From Porphyromonadaceae bacterium UBA7555 (GTDB lineage: Bacteria > Bacteroidota > Bacteroidia > Bacteroidales > Muribaculaceae), in contig DLLT01000008.1 of the NCBI GenBank assembly GCA_002478045.1, positions 15,907 through 79,906 of the forward strand: 64,000 bases of DNA, given 5' to 3'. The translations under genes were made by a program, and so were the position numbers. Below, piece after piece: positions 44,060 through 52,815 of the stretch. The notes beneath the pieces are model-generated. The model saw nothing but the letters and a program-made list of their open reading frames with translations. It had not been told where the DNA came from and did no database searches. Every line of letters starts with the position of its first letter. The first letter of the stretch is position 1.

Positions 44060-45322
44060 ATGCTAATGTCCTGCAAGAGGCTGATAATCATACTCTCGCT
44101 TGTGCTTGTGAGTGTGGGCGCTGTCTCGGCGCAAGAGCAAAAACAATACTATGCGCCCGAAGATGTACCTAATGTGCAGCTGCAGAATAAAAATCATTAT
44201 CTTAGCGACCCGACAAAAATCATAGATGCCGCTTCTGCCGCCCATATCGATTCAACATTACAAAAGCTTCGAACAGCCACAGGCGTGCAGGCTGCCGTTG
44301 TGGTCTTGCCCAATATGGATGGAGACTCGGATGTGGACACTTATGCCACCGATCTGTTTACGCTTTGGGGTATTGGTGACAAAGACAAGGACAACGGCTT
44401 GTTGTTGCTTGTATCGGTGGGCGACCGTAAGTATGTGATACGCACCGGGTATGGTATCGAAGACGCTCTGCCGGATGCAATATGCGGACGCATCGAGCGC
44501 AATATTATGGTGCCGGCCTTTGAAAAGGGCGACTACTCGGGCGGCATTCGTGCGGCAGTGGATAATATCAGTTCGGTGCTCAGCGACCCAACGTTTCGTG
44601 ACGAAATGCTCGAAGATATTGCAGCTCAGGAGCGTGAGGATTGGATGAGTGTCCTGTGGCTATATATAGGCTTTTGCGTGACTGCGACGCTGATAACGTT
44701 TGTATGGTTGCTGGTGGCACTTTGCGGAGTACGAGGCAAGATGCCGTATGATAAATATCAGGCTACGCGTACGTTATCCAGGGTTTCGGGCGCTTGCGCT
44801 TGGTTTACGCTTGGTATGACGTTGCTGGTGTATATCCCTCTGCGGATGATTATGCGGGGATGGCGCAACGGGGCGCACTACTGCTCTAATTGTGGGACTA
44901 AGATGCGCAAACTTGACGAAAAAAGCGACAATGAGTATCTGACGCCCGCGCAAGATGCCGAGGAACGCATCAAGTCCGTGGATTATGATGTGTGGTTGTG
45001 CCCCAAGTGCGGGACAACGGAGATATATCGCTTTGACGAAGACAGCGGATACAGCGAGTGTCCGTATTGTCATGCCCGGACATGTCGCTTTGTACGGGAC
45101 ACTGTGATGCAGCGCCCCACCCAAGATCAAGAGGGTGTCGGCGTCAAGACATATACTTGTCTTAACTGCAAGAAGACGCATAGTATAGCCTATAAGATAG
45201 CCAAGCTCGCGCCCACGGTGATTGTCGGAGGCGGCGGATTTGGTACCGGCGGTGATGGTATATCTGGCGGTAGCTGGGGTGGCGGCAGCACCGGCGGTGG
45301 AGGTGCCTCCGGAGGATGGTAA
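44060..45322 (+). CDS. TPM-domain membrane protein with zinc-ribbon pairs and Gly-rich tail
   Basis: A 420-residue protein with a signal peptide (about 1-24, ending VSAQ) and an extracytoplasmic TPM domain at about 45-180 (GVQAAVVVLPNMDG, NGLLLLVSVGDRKYVIRTGYGIE). Two membrane segments follow at about 197-220 and 250-270. The rest has four CxxC pairs (near 274/277, 314/317, 334/337, 367/370), which look like two or more zinc ribbons. The tail is Gly-rich (GGSWGGGSTGGGGASGGW), as in YgcG-like proteins. TPM proteins are linked to photosystem repair in plants, but in bacteria the role is unknown. Either start (44060 or second Met) keeps the signal peptide. Confidence 0.87.
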   Translation: MLMSCKRLIIILSLVLVSVGAVSAQEQKQYYAPEDVPNVQLQNKNHYLSDPTKIIDAASAAHIDSTLQKLRTATGVQAAVVVLPNMDGDSDVDTYATDLFTLWGIGDKDKDNGLLLLVSVGDRKYVIRTGYGIEDALPDAICGRIERNIMVPAFEKGDYSGGIRAAVDNISSVLSDPTFRDEMLEDIAAQEREDWMSVLWLYIGFCVTATLITFVWLLVALCGVRGKMPYDKYQATRTLSRVSGACAWFTLGMTLLVYIPLRMIMRGWRNGAHYCSNCGTKMRKLDEKSDNEYLTPAQDAEERIKSVDYDVWLCPKCGTTEIYRFDEDSGYSECPYCHARTCRFVRDTVMQRPTQDQEGVGVKTYTCLNCKKTHSIAYKIAKLAPTVIVGGGGFGTGGDGISGGSWGGGSTGGGGASGGW

Positions 45323-45349
45323 TCCTTCCGTTGTGGCCGGATAGCTGAA

Positions 45350-46138
45350 TTATATTTCTATTTGGGAGCGGTGGCGGACGGCGTATGCGGCTCCGGCAAT
45401 CATCAGGCGCAGTGCCCCAAGGCTTCGAGCGCGCATTGCCTGTCGAGCTATACGCAGCCATCCGCTGTACGGATGTGTAAGGCGTAGCACTGCGCCGCGA
45501 GCGCGCCATACTGCCGGGGTCGGCGTGCGTTGACCGGTGGACGGTCCGCCCGTATGACGCCCGATGACGACCGGAATATACTCGATGCTTAGTCCGAGAC
45601 GGCGGGCATTCCATATCAGAATATCCTCTTCGCCGCAGCCTAATGCCGGGGCGCCGATGCCGAATAATGTACAGAAATGCAGACCCGAACGGCGAACGGC
45701 CTCCATACGCAAAGCAATTTCGACGGACGATGGGCAGTAGCCGCGTGGCATACCGTGTACGAGGCTCAATCGTGATTTCGGGTATGATTTGTCTCCGGCG
45801 CCTTCGATGCGGAAGGTGGTGATGTCGGCCTCGCCGAGGTTGTCAAGGGCGGCGCGCAGTTGTGCCTCGGTGTAGCTCATATCATCATCGGCTGTGAGGA
45901 CGTATTCCGCATCGGCGGCTTCGAGCAGTCGGTTGCGATTGGCGCATAGTCCGCGGCCTTGTGTCATGATTACACGAATATCCGGGCGCTGCAAATCCGC
46001 CGGCACTGTCGGAGCAGCGTCCTCTCCGGTCTGGCATGATACAAGGTAAGACACGCCGTCGATGACGGGCAGGGACATAGATGCCGTGCGCCGTAGACCT
46101 TTGTCGCCGTAGGTGGCTATGAGTACTTGAAGTAGCAT
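45350..46138 (-). CDS. GT2-like glycosyltransferase
   Basis: A 262-residue protein with GT-A fold features: an N-terminal VLIATYGDKGLRR strand, RGLCANRNRLLEAADAEYVLTADDDMSY (DDD metal motif near residue 85), and a later LGCGEEDILIWNARRLG acceptor/base motif. No membrane segment. It probably builds a surface glycan with the two neighbouring transferases. It starts 13 bases after the stop of the next transferase gene upstream, so the three form one operon. Confidence 0.85.
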   Translation of the reverse strand: MLLQVLIATYGDKGLRRTASMSLPVIDGVSYLVSCQTGEDAAPTVPADLQRPDIRVIMTQGRGLCANRNRLLEAADAEYVLTADDDMSYTEAQLRAALDNLGEADITTFRIEGAGDKSYPKSRLSLVHGMPRGYCPSSVEIALRMEAVRRSGLHFCTLFGIGAPALGCGEEDILIWNARRLGLSIEYIPVVIGRHTGGPSTGQRTPTPAVWRARGAVLRLTHPYSGWLRIARQAMRARSLGALRLMIAGAAYAVRHRSQIEI

Positions 46139-46151
46139 TGTCTATAAAGGT

Positions 46152-47288
46152 CTATAAAGCCTTGCCGATGTTGTGCGAAATCTTGCGCCAGAAGTCTTCG
46201 TAGCGCTGAGCTACGACTTCGCAGTCGTTGTGCTTGACTACATATTCGCGTGCCGTTGATGCGTTTGCCGCCAGAATTTTGCGGTCAAGACATCGGCGTA
46301 TATCCGGAAGTGACGCCTCCGGGTCGCGCGGGTCGATATTGATAGCCGGAGTGGTGCATCCCTGGAAGTCGTTGAAGTCTTTTTCGGCTCCGGTGACTAC
46401 AGTTTTTCCCATGGCCATAGCCAGGAGTGCTGTCGTTGCCGGAGTGTAGCTGTACAATTGGTCGAAGACGATGTCTGCGCGGGCCATATTCTTCAGAAAT
46501 TCGGCATATTGCAGGTTGTGAACCGGGAGAATGGTGACTTTGTCGCGAAATTCGTTTTCGATGGTTTTGGCGATGCGCATCAGTTGGGGTATGCCCTTTT
46601 CTTGTTCGCGTCCTATATGGCTGGGCAAGAGGATGCTTATGGGCTTGCTTGATTCGATGTCTATAGGCATAGGTTTTATCGCGGCGGTGTCCACGGGGAT
46701 GCCTCCATAGGCCAGACGCTCGGGCTCGATTAAGCGAGACATAGATAGCTGATACTCGTAGAGTGCGGTGATGGCTCCGTCCACGTGGTCGTAGACGTAT
46801 TGCGCATAATCGGATAATTCGGGTTGCTGCCACATAGATACGGTTCGACCGCGGGTGCTCAGCGCGTATTCGGTGGGTACGCCGTCGATGGCCCATTCGC
46901 TGTATTTCAGTGGCCCGTTCGGATCTTTGCACATGTTGACAAAAGCCGTATCGGTGCCTATGGCCGTAAGGCAGACCAAGCCGTTGTGTCGGCGTAGGTC
47001 ATCCAGAAGTCTGCGCAGTCGTGAGGGACGCAGCCGCATAAACGTAGGGCCGCAAAGCTGTATCACGTCCCAACCGTGCAGTCGCGAGCGCAGGGTCGTG
47101 TGCAGCCTTGCCCAAAGTAAAGCGCCGCCGATACTTCCGGGCAATCGGCGACTTAAGTCCACATCGCGTCCCGTGTTCATCCATGCCGAGCCGTCCGAGG
47201 CTACGCACACCTCGTGCCCGTGACGTATGAGCCCTTCGGCGAGGGTGCGGTTGTAGTGGCTTGCGTCGCCCAGCAGCAATATTCTCAT
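46152..47288 (-). CDS. GT4-like glycosyltransferase
   Basis: A 378-residue GT-B fold transferase. The first Rossmann strand MRILLLGDASHYNRTLAEGLIRHGHEVCVASDG fixes the start at ATG 47288. The second domain begins near ISILLPSHIGREQEKGIPQL and has ADIVFDQLYSYTPATTALLAMAMGKTVV, a variant of the GT4 donor-binding E-x7-E region. The frame is open far upstream, but that part overlaps the next gene and is Arg-rich. Start and upstream stop overlap as ATGA (47288-47285). Confidence 0.85.
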   Translation of the reverse strand: MRILLLGDASHYNRTLAEGLIRHGHEVCVASDGSAWMNTGRDVDLSRRLPGSIGGALLWARLHTTLRSRLHGWDVIQLCGPTFMRLRPSRLRRLLDDLRRHNGLVCLTAIGTDTAFVNMCKDPNGPLKYSEWAIDGVPTEYALSTRGRTVSMWQQPELSDYAQYVYDHVDGAITALYEYQLSMSRLIEPERLAYGGIPVDTAAIKPMPIDIESSKPISILLPSHIGREQEKGIPQLMRIAKTIENEFRDKVTILPVHNLQYAEFLKNMARADIVFDQLYSYTPATTALLAMAMGKTVVTGAEKDFNDFQGCTTPAINIDPRDPEASLPDIRRCLDRKILAANASTAREYVVKHNDCEVVAQRYEDFWRKISHNIGKAL

Positions 47289-48268
47289 TTCAGTTTGCTT
47301 GGCATGAAAGGCCGCAATATGCGAGCGATGCCGCGATGGCCGCGCACGGTATAGTGGTAGGCAAAGGATAGCATTCGTCTGCGGATTTTGCTTTTCTCCT
47401 GAAGAATGAATGTCTCCTTGAGCAGGCGACCCGAGGCTGTTCCGCTCAATTCGCAATGTGCCGACAGGATGACGCCTTTGAGATTTACCCACGCCGAAGG
47501 TGCGTATTTGCGCATACGTTTGAGCGTGTTTGTTTTCTTGTCCGGCTTTGCGGCAAAACATCCGCCGGTCAGCGACCCTTCGGTGATGAATATGTGCACA
47601 GTCGGTTCTTTGGCTTTGATTTTGTAGCAACGAGGCTTGCGCAGTGCTATACGAGCGCCCAGTTCGATGTCGTTCCACACCTCGATGTCAGTGCTCCATC
47701 CGCCGACGGCACGTATCAACTCGGTACGGCACATATATCGTTGTGTCGCGAAGTTGCTGTTAAACATATTGTTGTAGCCCAAATCGCGGTTGCGGAAGGT
47801 CAGCCGTTTCCAAGGTCCTCCATCCTTGCCGTAAAGCACATCCCATCCGATGATTTTAGCCATGGGGTGTGTGTCGGCGGCTTCTATAGCTCTCGCGCAG
47901 TGCTCCGGCGCCATGATGTCGTCCGAGTCGAAAAACATCACCCATGGCGTGGCCACTTCGGCAAGGCCGCGGTTGCGTGCGGCACAGGCGCCTACGGCGC
48001 TCTCGTCCAGAAGTTTTACACTCAATCCGCCCACCTCGTTGTGCTCGGATTTCCACTTGTGCATCACGGCCTTGCTGGCATCGGTGGAGGCGTTGTCCAC
48101 CAATATCACATTTAGCGGGCGCAATGTCTGAGCGGCGATGCTGTCAAGGGTTCGACCCACGAGTTCGGCGCGGTTGTATACCGGAACGACAACCGTAAGT
48201 TTAGCGCCGGCGGCATCATTGGCGATGTCGCTTGCGTGAGCTTCCGATGTTTCCGATGTTTCTACCAT
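47285..48268 (-). CDS. GT2 family glycosyltransferase
   Basis: A 327-residue GT2 enzyme. KLTVVVPVYNRAELVGRTLDSI near residue 24, LVDNASTDAS, GACAARNRGLAEVATPWVMFFDSDD (DxD motif near 118) and EVWNDIELGARI match the family. It leads the three-gene transferase operon. No polymerase, flippase or sugar-nucleotide genes lie beside it, so the target glycan is unknown. Confidence 0.9.
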   Translation of the reverse strand: MVETSETSEAHASDIANDAAGAKLTVVVPVYNRAELVGRTLDSIAAQTLRPLNVILVDNASTDASKAVMHKWKSEHNEVGGLSVKLLDESAVGACAARNRGLAEVATPWVMFFDSDDIMAPEHCARAIEAADTHPMAKIIGWDVLYGKDGGPWKRLTFRNRDLGYNNMFNSNFATQRYMCRTELIRAVGGWSTDIEVWNDIELGARIALRKPRCYKIKAKEPTVHIFITEGSLTGGCFAAKPDKKTNTLKRMRKYAPSAWVNLKGVILSAHCELSGTASGRLLKETFILQEKSKIRRRMLSFAYHYTVRGHRGIARILRPFMPSKLK

Positions 48269-48406
48269 AACGGGTTAATACGGTGAGGTTTTGAGGCTCG
48301 GCTTTATTGGCCTGCCGTGGGAGAGGGGGCTTTGTAGGGCGGTCCTAAAGACTTAGGTTACGCCTATGATATTGTCGTGCAAATTTCCGAAATTTCTGTG
48401 ATATAG

Positions 48407-48414
48407 CAAAATTA
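48407..48414 (-). promoter_or_regulatory. -7 element for the glycosyltransferase operon
   Basis: Minus-strand TAATTTTG (48414-48407), about 140 bases before the ATG at 48268. The -33 position has no TTTG, so this is tentative. Confidence 0.35.
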
Positions 48415-48471
48415 AATATGTTACGACAGATTTCGGATGGATGAGTGCTCCCGCGTGTCGGACGCTAATAC

Positions 48472-49332
48472 TCAATTGAATAATAGTTTGCGACGTAGCG
48501 ATACGGGGAATGCGCTGTCCGGACGCATGGCAATACGGCATACGAAGGGCGCTCGGCGAATACGCACTTCCGAATCCATTGGAAGTACCGTTGAGCGTCC
48601 GTCAAGGCTCAGACGAAAAGCACGTGCGCGACCGCTGACGCTGATGTCCAAGACGCTGTGATCGTCGATGACCAACGGCCTCATACCCAGAGAGTGTGCC
48701 GCTATGGGCGACACGACTAGGACCGGAGCTGTCGGCTGCACGATAGGGCCGCCGACAGAGAGATTATAAGCCGTTGAGCCTGTCGGAGTGGCTATGATAA
48801 GTCCATCGGCACGATATTGGGCCAGTTCGACGCCGTCTACAAATGTGTCGGCCTGAATCATGGACACGCTGTCGTCTTTGGCGATGCACACCTCGTTGAG
48901 CGCATATCGCCATCCGCGCACCTCGGGAGAGCATACTTCAAGCAAAGTGCGCTCCTCGATGGTGAAGTCGGCGTTGAGCATACTGTCAATGCCTGCATCC
49001 GAGGATACATCATCGATGTTCATTGTCGCCAGGTAGCCCAAATGCCCGGTGTTGATGCCGATGATGGGTATGCCGAGTCGGCCGACCCATGCGGCGGTAC
49101 GCAAAAAGGTGCCGTCGCCGCCGATGCTCAGCACCAGCGAACATTCTTGGTTCGGTTCCGAGAGTGCGGCTTGACGTACTCCGGCGAGGGATACGCCCAA
49201 TTCGGAGAGATGCCCGTAAAGTTTGGGGTGCATTTCGATGTCGGTGCCTGTCAGCACGATATGTCGCAACATACGCATGATTTGTACTGTGTATAGTTGC
49301 TGTTGGCGGCTCCCGTATATGGCAATGGTCAT
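48472..49332 (-). CDS. nadK: NAD kinase
   Basis: A 286-residue NAD kinase that makes NADP. The diphosphate-binding GGDGT motif is at residues 71-75. NTGHLGYLA, the NE motif (YALNEVCIAKDD), and TPTGSTAYNLSVGGPI with the downstream VSPIAAHSL all match. The length is typical. It follows the ACT-like gene by 53 bases. Confidence 0.95.
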   Translation of the reverse strand: MTIAIYGSRQQQLYTVQIMRMLRHIVLTGTDIEMHPKLYGHLSELGVSLAGVRQAALSEPNQECSLVLSIGGDGTFLRTAAWVGRLGIPIIGINTGHLGYLATMNIDDVSSDAGIDSMLNADFTIEERTLLEVCSPEVRGWRYALNEVCIAKDDSVSMIQADTFVDGVELAQYRADGLIIATPTGSTAYNLSVGGPIVQPTAPVLVVSPIAAHSLGMRPLVIDDHSVLDISVSGRARAFRLSLDGRSTVLPMDSEVRIRRAPFVCRIAMRPDSAFPVSLRRKLLFN

Positions 49333-49385
49333 GGCGTTTCGGTTTTTTAGGTAAACGAGCTGAATGTCAGGTCTGTCAATGCCGG

Positions 49386-49787
49386 TTAAACATTGAGTAT
49401 GCGCATAAGGCTCTCGAGGCGACCGTCAATGTCGCCTTTGGCACTGCCTACGGCATCGCGTGTGTACTCGACAGTGTATCCGTAGCGTGCAACGGAACGT
49501 GCTGCCGCATCGGTATTGCGGTGTGAAATACGCAGCTCGATATATGTGCGTGGCGTGTCCTCGTAGTCTATGTCGTGGCGCGGTATTCCTATGCCGTCGG
49601 ATGCGCCGGGTGCTCCGGCATCTATAATATTGAGATTGAGCACATGGGCATCGCAGTCCTCAATAGCGCGACATAGCTGCGAAGCACAATAATCGTACTT
49701 TGGGCAGCTCACCACCAGGGTCGAGGCATCCTCGGTATATGGGAACAGACGCTCCAGTTCTGTCTTTATGTCATCTTTTGCGGTCAA
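49386..49787 (-). CDS. ACT-like protein between nadK and pdxJ, lacking the usual CBS domains
   Basis: A 133-residue protein. Residues about 22-115 (STLVVSCPKYDYCASQLCRAIEDCDAHVLNLNI ... RTYIELRISHRNTDAAARSVARYGYTVEY) and the end (GRLESLMRILNV) match the C-terminal ACT-like part of the CBS-domain protein that Bacteroides species carry at this spot. The pair of CBS domains that forms the first 130 or so residues there is missing, and no remnant is visible upstream. It is divergent from pdxJ and upstream of nadK. Function unknown; a ligand-sensing role is inferred. Confidence 0.65.
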   Translation of the reverse strand: MTAKDDIKTELERLFPYTEDASTLVVSCPKYDYCASQLCRAIEDCDAHVLNLNIIDAGAPGASDGIGIPRHDIDYEDTPRTYIELRISHRNTDAAARSVARYGYTVEYTRDAVGSAKGDIDGRLESLMRILNV

Positions 49788-49791
49788 TATC

Positions 49792-49846
49792 TTTTAGATT
49801 TAGATAATTCTAACTAAATTTGTACTCCCTTTCAGATACAAATTTA
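49792..49846. promoter_or_regulatory. symmetric divergent promoter (pdxJ / ACT-like gene)
   Basis: TAAATTTGTA (49815-49824) and TACAAATTTA (49837-49846) form a perfect 10-bp inverted repeat with a 12-base spacer. Each arm contains a full -7 element, one reading right (to pdxJ) and one left. A TTTA at 49792-49795 lies 19 bases before the right-reading one. Both start sites would fall at about 49829-49832 in the spacer. Confidence 0.55.
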
Positions 49847-49921
49847 GGCAAAATTTCAATACGAAAGGGTAAATATAATCTAAACACTATAAAAATATGC
49901 CTCAGGGCACAATGCACATAT

Positions 49922-50635
49922 ATGACTTGTTTGAGTGTAAACATCAATAAGATAGCGACTTTGCGCAATGCACGCGGAGCCAACAATCCCGATGTGGAAA
50001 AGGTGGCCGCCGACTGTGAAGACTTCGGTGCGCAGGGCATCACCGTGCATCCGCGTCCGGACGAGCGTCACATTCGTCGCAGCGATGTGCTGGCGCTTAG
50101 TTCGCGTCTGCGTACCGAGTTCAATATTGAGGGGTATCCCGACGAGCGTTTCATGGACTTGGTCCTGCGCGTACGTCCCGCCCAAGTCACCCTTGTTCCG
50201 GACGCGCCGGACGCCATCACCAGCACCGGCGGATGGGATGTCAACGCCAATTTTGATTTACTGAGCTCTATCGTTGAGCGTCTGCACGAGGGCGGCATCC
50301 GCGTATCTATATTTGTCTACCCCGAAGAGGAGGATATACGTGCCGCCGCACGTACCGGTGCCGACCGTATAGAGCTGTACACTAAGCCGTACGCCGATAT
50401 GTATTCCAAAGATCCGGAAGCAGCCGTTGCCCCATATGTCGCAGCCTCCAAGGTGGCCCATAACTGCGGCTTAGGTGTCAATGCCGGTCATGACTTGTCT
50501 CTCGAAAACCTGGCATATTTTCATCGCGCTATGCCTTACCTAAACGAGGTATCCATAGGCCATGCGCTGATATGTGATGCCCTATATCTGGGACTGCAAA
50601 CCACTATTCAACGCTACCTCGACTGCCTCAAGTGA
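49922..50635 (+). CDS. pdxJ: pyridoxine 5'-phosphate synthase
   Basis: A 237-residue TIM-barrel enzyme that joins 3-amino-2-oxopropyl phosphate and deoxyxylulose 5-phosphate to pyridoxine phosphate. Family motifs: LSVNINKIATLRNARG at the start, GAQGITVHPRPDERHIR near 38, QVTLVPD near 100, TGADRIELYTKPYA near 158, GLGVNAGHDLSLEN near 183. The ATG at 49922 gives the normal N-terminus; the longer open frame from 49820 includes the promoter. It precedes exbB, exbD and tonB, an order known in Bacteroidales. Confidence 0.96.
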   Translation: MTCLSVNINKIATLRNARGANNPDVEKVAADCEDFGAQGITVHPRPDERHIRRSDVLALSSRLRTEFNIEGYPDERFMDLVLRVRPAQVTLVPDAPDAITSTGGWDVNANFDLLSSIVERLHEGGIRVSIFVYPEEEDIRAAARTGADRIELYTKPYADMYSKDPEAAVAPYVAASKVAHNCGLGVNAGHDLSLENLAYFHRAMPYLNEVSIGHALICDALYLGLQTTIQRYLDCLK

Positions 50636-50749
50636 CAAGACGTCAAAGCCTCGGCATAAGCTGCTGAAGATGCCGCTGAGTATAACGTCGAGGACTAAGA
50701 TGTTAGAAATGAAATAATAAACTGTATACATAATATACGATCAGAAAAT

Positions 50750-51406
50750 ATGATACTGTTAGACACTGCAAACGCTACCGTACCCGAGAGCCTCTCACTT
50801 TGGGACTTATGCCTTTCGGGCGGATGGATTATGATTGTACTGGCCGTGCTGCTGCTTGCCGGGGTGTATATCGCCATCGAACGCGCCATCATAGTAGCCA
50901 AGGCATCACGCCAGGACGAAACTTTTATGAAGCGTATACGCGACTATATCCATGACGGCGAGATAGATGCCGCCAAGGAATTGTGCCGCAACTCCGACAC
51001 TCCGTACGGACGTCTTATCGGAAAGGGTATTTCGCGCATCGGACGCCCGATGAGCGACGTACTTGTAACCATCGAAAATACCGGCAATATGGAGATAGCT
51101 TCGCTGTCCAAGGGACTGCCCTGGCTGGCTACCATTGCCGGCGCCGCCCCCATGCTCGGCTTCCTGGGTACAGTCATCGGTATGGTCGAGTCGTTCTACG
51201 CCATCGCCGCCAGTGGCAATAGCGCCCAGATAGGCGATTTTGCCGGAGGCATATACACAGCACTGGTGACCACCGTTGCCGGGCTTATCGTAGGTATCGT
51301 GGCCATGTTCGCTTACAACTATCTTGTGGCGCGTGTCAATAAGGTGATGAATATGCTTGAGGCGCGCACCATGGATTTTATGGACCTGCTCAACGAGCCG
51401 GCTTGA
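50750..51406 (+). CDS. exbB: MotA/TolQ/ExbB proton channel family protein
   Basis: A 218-residue membrane protein with three membrane segments at about 25-46, 125-148 and 165-190. The family core is GLPWLATIAGAAPMLGFLGTVIGMVESF and GGIYTALVTTVAGLIVGI. ExbB with ExbD uses the proton gradient to energise TonB. It lies 114 bases after pdxJ and 38 bases before exbD. Confidence 0.93.
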   Translation: MILLDTANATVPESLSLWDLCLSGGWIMIVLAVLLLAGVYIAIERAIIVAKASRQDETFMKRIRDYIHDGEIDAAKELCRNSDTPYGRLIGKGISRIGRPMSDVLVTIENTGNMEIASLSKGLPWLATIAGAAPMLGFLGTVIGMVESFYAIAASGNSAQIGDFAGGIYTALVTTVAGLIVGIVAMFAYNYLVARVNKVMNMLEARTMDFMDLLNEPA

Positions 51407-51421
51407 CATTCTAAATCGTTA

Positions 51422-51456
51422 AATGTCGCTTAAATACGCATCCAATGTCGCTTAAA
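51422..51456 (+). repeat. 13-bp direct repeat around the exbD start codon
   Basis: AATGTCGCTTAAA occurs at 51422-51434 and again at 51444-51456. Each copy contains an ATG; the second is the exbD start (51445). From the first, the frame is MSLKYASNVA then stop (TAA, 51453-51455), ending just inside exbD. Confidence 0.7.
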
Positions 51457-51966
51457 CGTCAACAAGAAATACTTTCCGGATTTTCCATGGCGTCAATGAC
51501 GGACGTGGTGTTCCTGCTACTGGTATTCTTTATGGTTACTTCGACTTTCGTGTTTCCTACGGCGCTCGAAGTCAATCTGCCGCAGAGTTCCGAGCAGACC
51601 CCGCTGAAGCCGATAACGCGAGTATTTATACAAGCAGACGGAAGCCTTTGGGGTCAATTCGGAGACGGCGAGCCTATGGCTATGCCATCGCAACAGGCTC
51701 TTGTGGACTTCCTTAAGGGAGTCAAAGAGCAAGCGCCCGAAACCGCTATTGCCGTCTTCGGTGATTCGGCAGTGTCCTATGGCGATGTCGTCGAAATCCT
51801 CAACCTCGGGGCCGATAACGACCTGAAGATGGTACTCGCCACCACCAAAAAGGACAATGCCGCCACGGTTGCCGTGACCGGAGATGCCCGATCGGGACAG
51901 CCCACCGCCACGACCGGCACTTCCACGCCGACTTCCGTATCTACTTCAAATACAGAGACAAGATAA
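51445..51966 (+). CDS. exbD: ExbD/TolR family biopolymer transport protein
   Basis: A 173-residue protein with one membrane segment at about 17-37 (SMTDVVFLLLVFFMVTSTF), which contains the conserved proton-carrying Asp. The periplasmic domain has LEVNLPQSSEQ and a C-terminal ADNDLKMVLAT. The last 30 residues are a Thr/Ser-rich tail. Partner of ExbB upstream and TonB downstream. Confidence 0.93.
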   Translation: MSLKRQQEILSGFSMASMTDVVFLLLVFFMVTSTFVFPTALEVNLPQSSEQTPLKPITRVFIQADGSLWGQFGDGEPMAMPSQQALVDFLKGVKEQAPETAIAVFGDSAVSYGDVVEILNLGADNDLKMVLATTKKDNAATVAVTGDARSGQPTATTGTSTPTSVSTSNTETR

Positions 51967-51972
51967 TCGCGC

Positions 51973-52815
51973 ATGAATCAAGCACGCCATATAGCAGCCT
52001 TAGGCACCGTCGCGATAGCGGCGTTGGTGTGGCTATGGCTGTGTCTGAGTCGGTTGTCGCTGTCTCCGGACAAGGAATGGCCGCCGCAGCCCGACCCGTA
52101 TATCGAGCTGGCGCAGGTAGAGGACTTGGTGGAGACAATACAACTGCCGCCTACACATGTGCCCTCACACCAACAGCAGGATGCGGCGGCGCAGACGTCC
52201 GAAGATGTCGACAATCCGGCACGCCTAGCTCCCGAGACCGGCGCAGCCCTTGAAGACCATGGTCCGGTAGGCAAACCCGCTCCGGTGGTGACATCCAATC
52301 GCACATCCGAGATACAGATAGAAAAAAAACAGCAACCCGAGAAAGTCGGCACTCCGGCCGACAATAAGCGCAAGGAAGAACAGGCCACGGCACGCCGTAC
52401 CCAATCGAGGGTGGGCAATGCCTTCTCCAATGCGCGACATAACGCCAACAACCGCAACGACGACACCGGCAATGCCGGACGTACCACCGGCAACCCGGCT
52501 TCGGCCGGTCCGGCCAATTCGCGCTCATCGTCCGTAGGCGTCAACCATGGCCGCATCTCCGGCGGATGGGGTTTCCCGGGATATTCAAACAGCATACCGT
52601 CAAATAAGGTCGGCCGAGTCAAAATCGAAGCACTCTTCGATGCCGGCGGTGCGGTGACACGAGCCACGGTCATCGGCGGAGACGGTAATATCTCGGAAAG
52701 CACCAAAGAAGCGTGTCTGCGCGAGGTAAGACGGCACAAGTTTGCGCGCACCGGGACGGCCAATGCCGAAGGCGGCAGCGCCACCATCACCTTTGTATTC
52801 AAAGACCCGAAATAG
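51973..52815 (+). CDS. tonB: TonB-like energy transducer
   Basis: A 280-residue protein with one N-terminal membrane segment (about 8-30) and a long Pro/Gln/Asn-rich periplasmic spacer (about 35-200). A short C-terminal domain (about 205-280) has the TonB-like strand-helix-strand pattern: GRVKIEALFDAGGAVTRATV, then EACLREVRRHKF, then GSATITFVFK. It follows exbD by six bases. The canonical YP motif of TonB is not obvious, so the C-terminus is a divergent type. It probably contacts the TonB boxes of SusC-like proteins. Confidence 0.85.
   Translation: MNQARHIAALGTVAIAALVWLWLCLSRLSLSPDKEWPPQPDPYIELAQVEDLVETIQLPPTHVPSHQQQDAAAQTSEDVDNPARLAPETGAALEDHGPVGKPAPVVTSNRTSEIQIEKKQQPEKVGTPADNKRKEEQATARRTQSRVGNAFSNARHNANNRNDDTGNAGRTTGNPASAGPANSRSSSVGVNHGRISGGWGFPGYSNSIPSNKVGRVKIEALFDAGGAVTRATVIGGDGNISESTKEACLREVRRHKFARTGTANAEGGSATITFVFKDPK

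Noticed and set aside
46152..47678. A longer start for the GT4 gene, giving 508 residues
   Set aside because: The extra 130 residues overlap the upstream GT2 gene and are Arg/His-rich. The Rossmann strand starts at the ATG at 47288.
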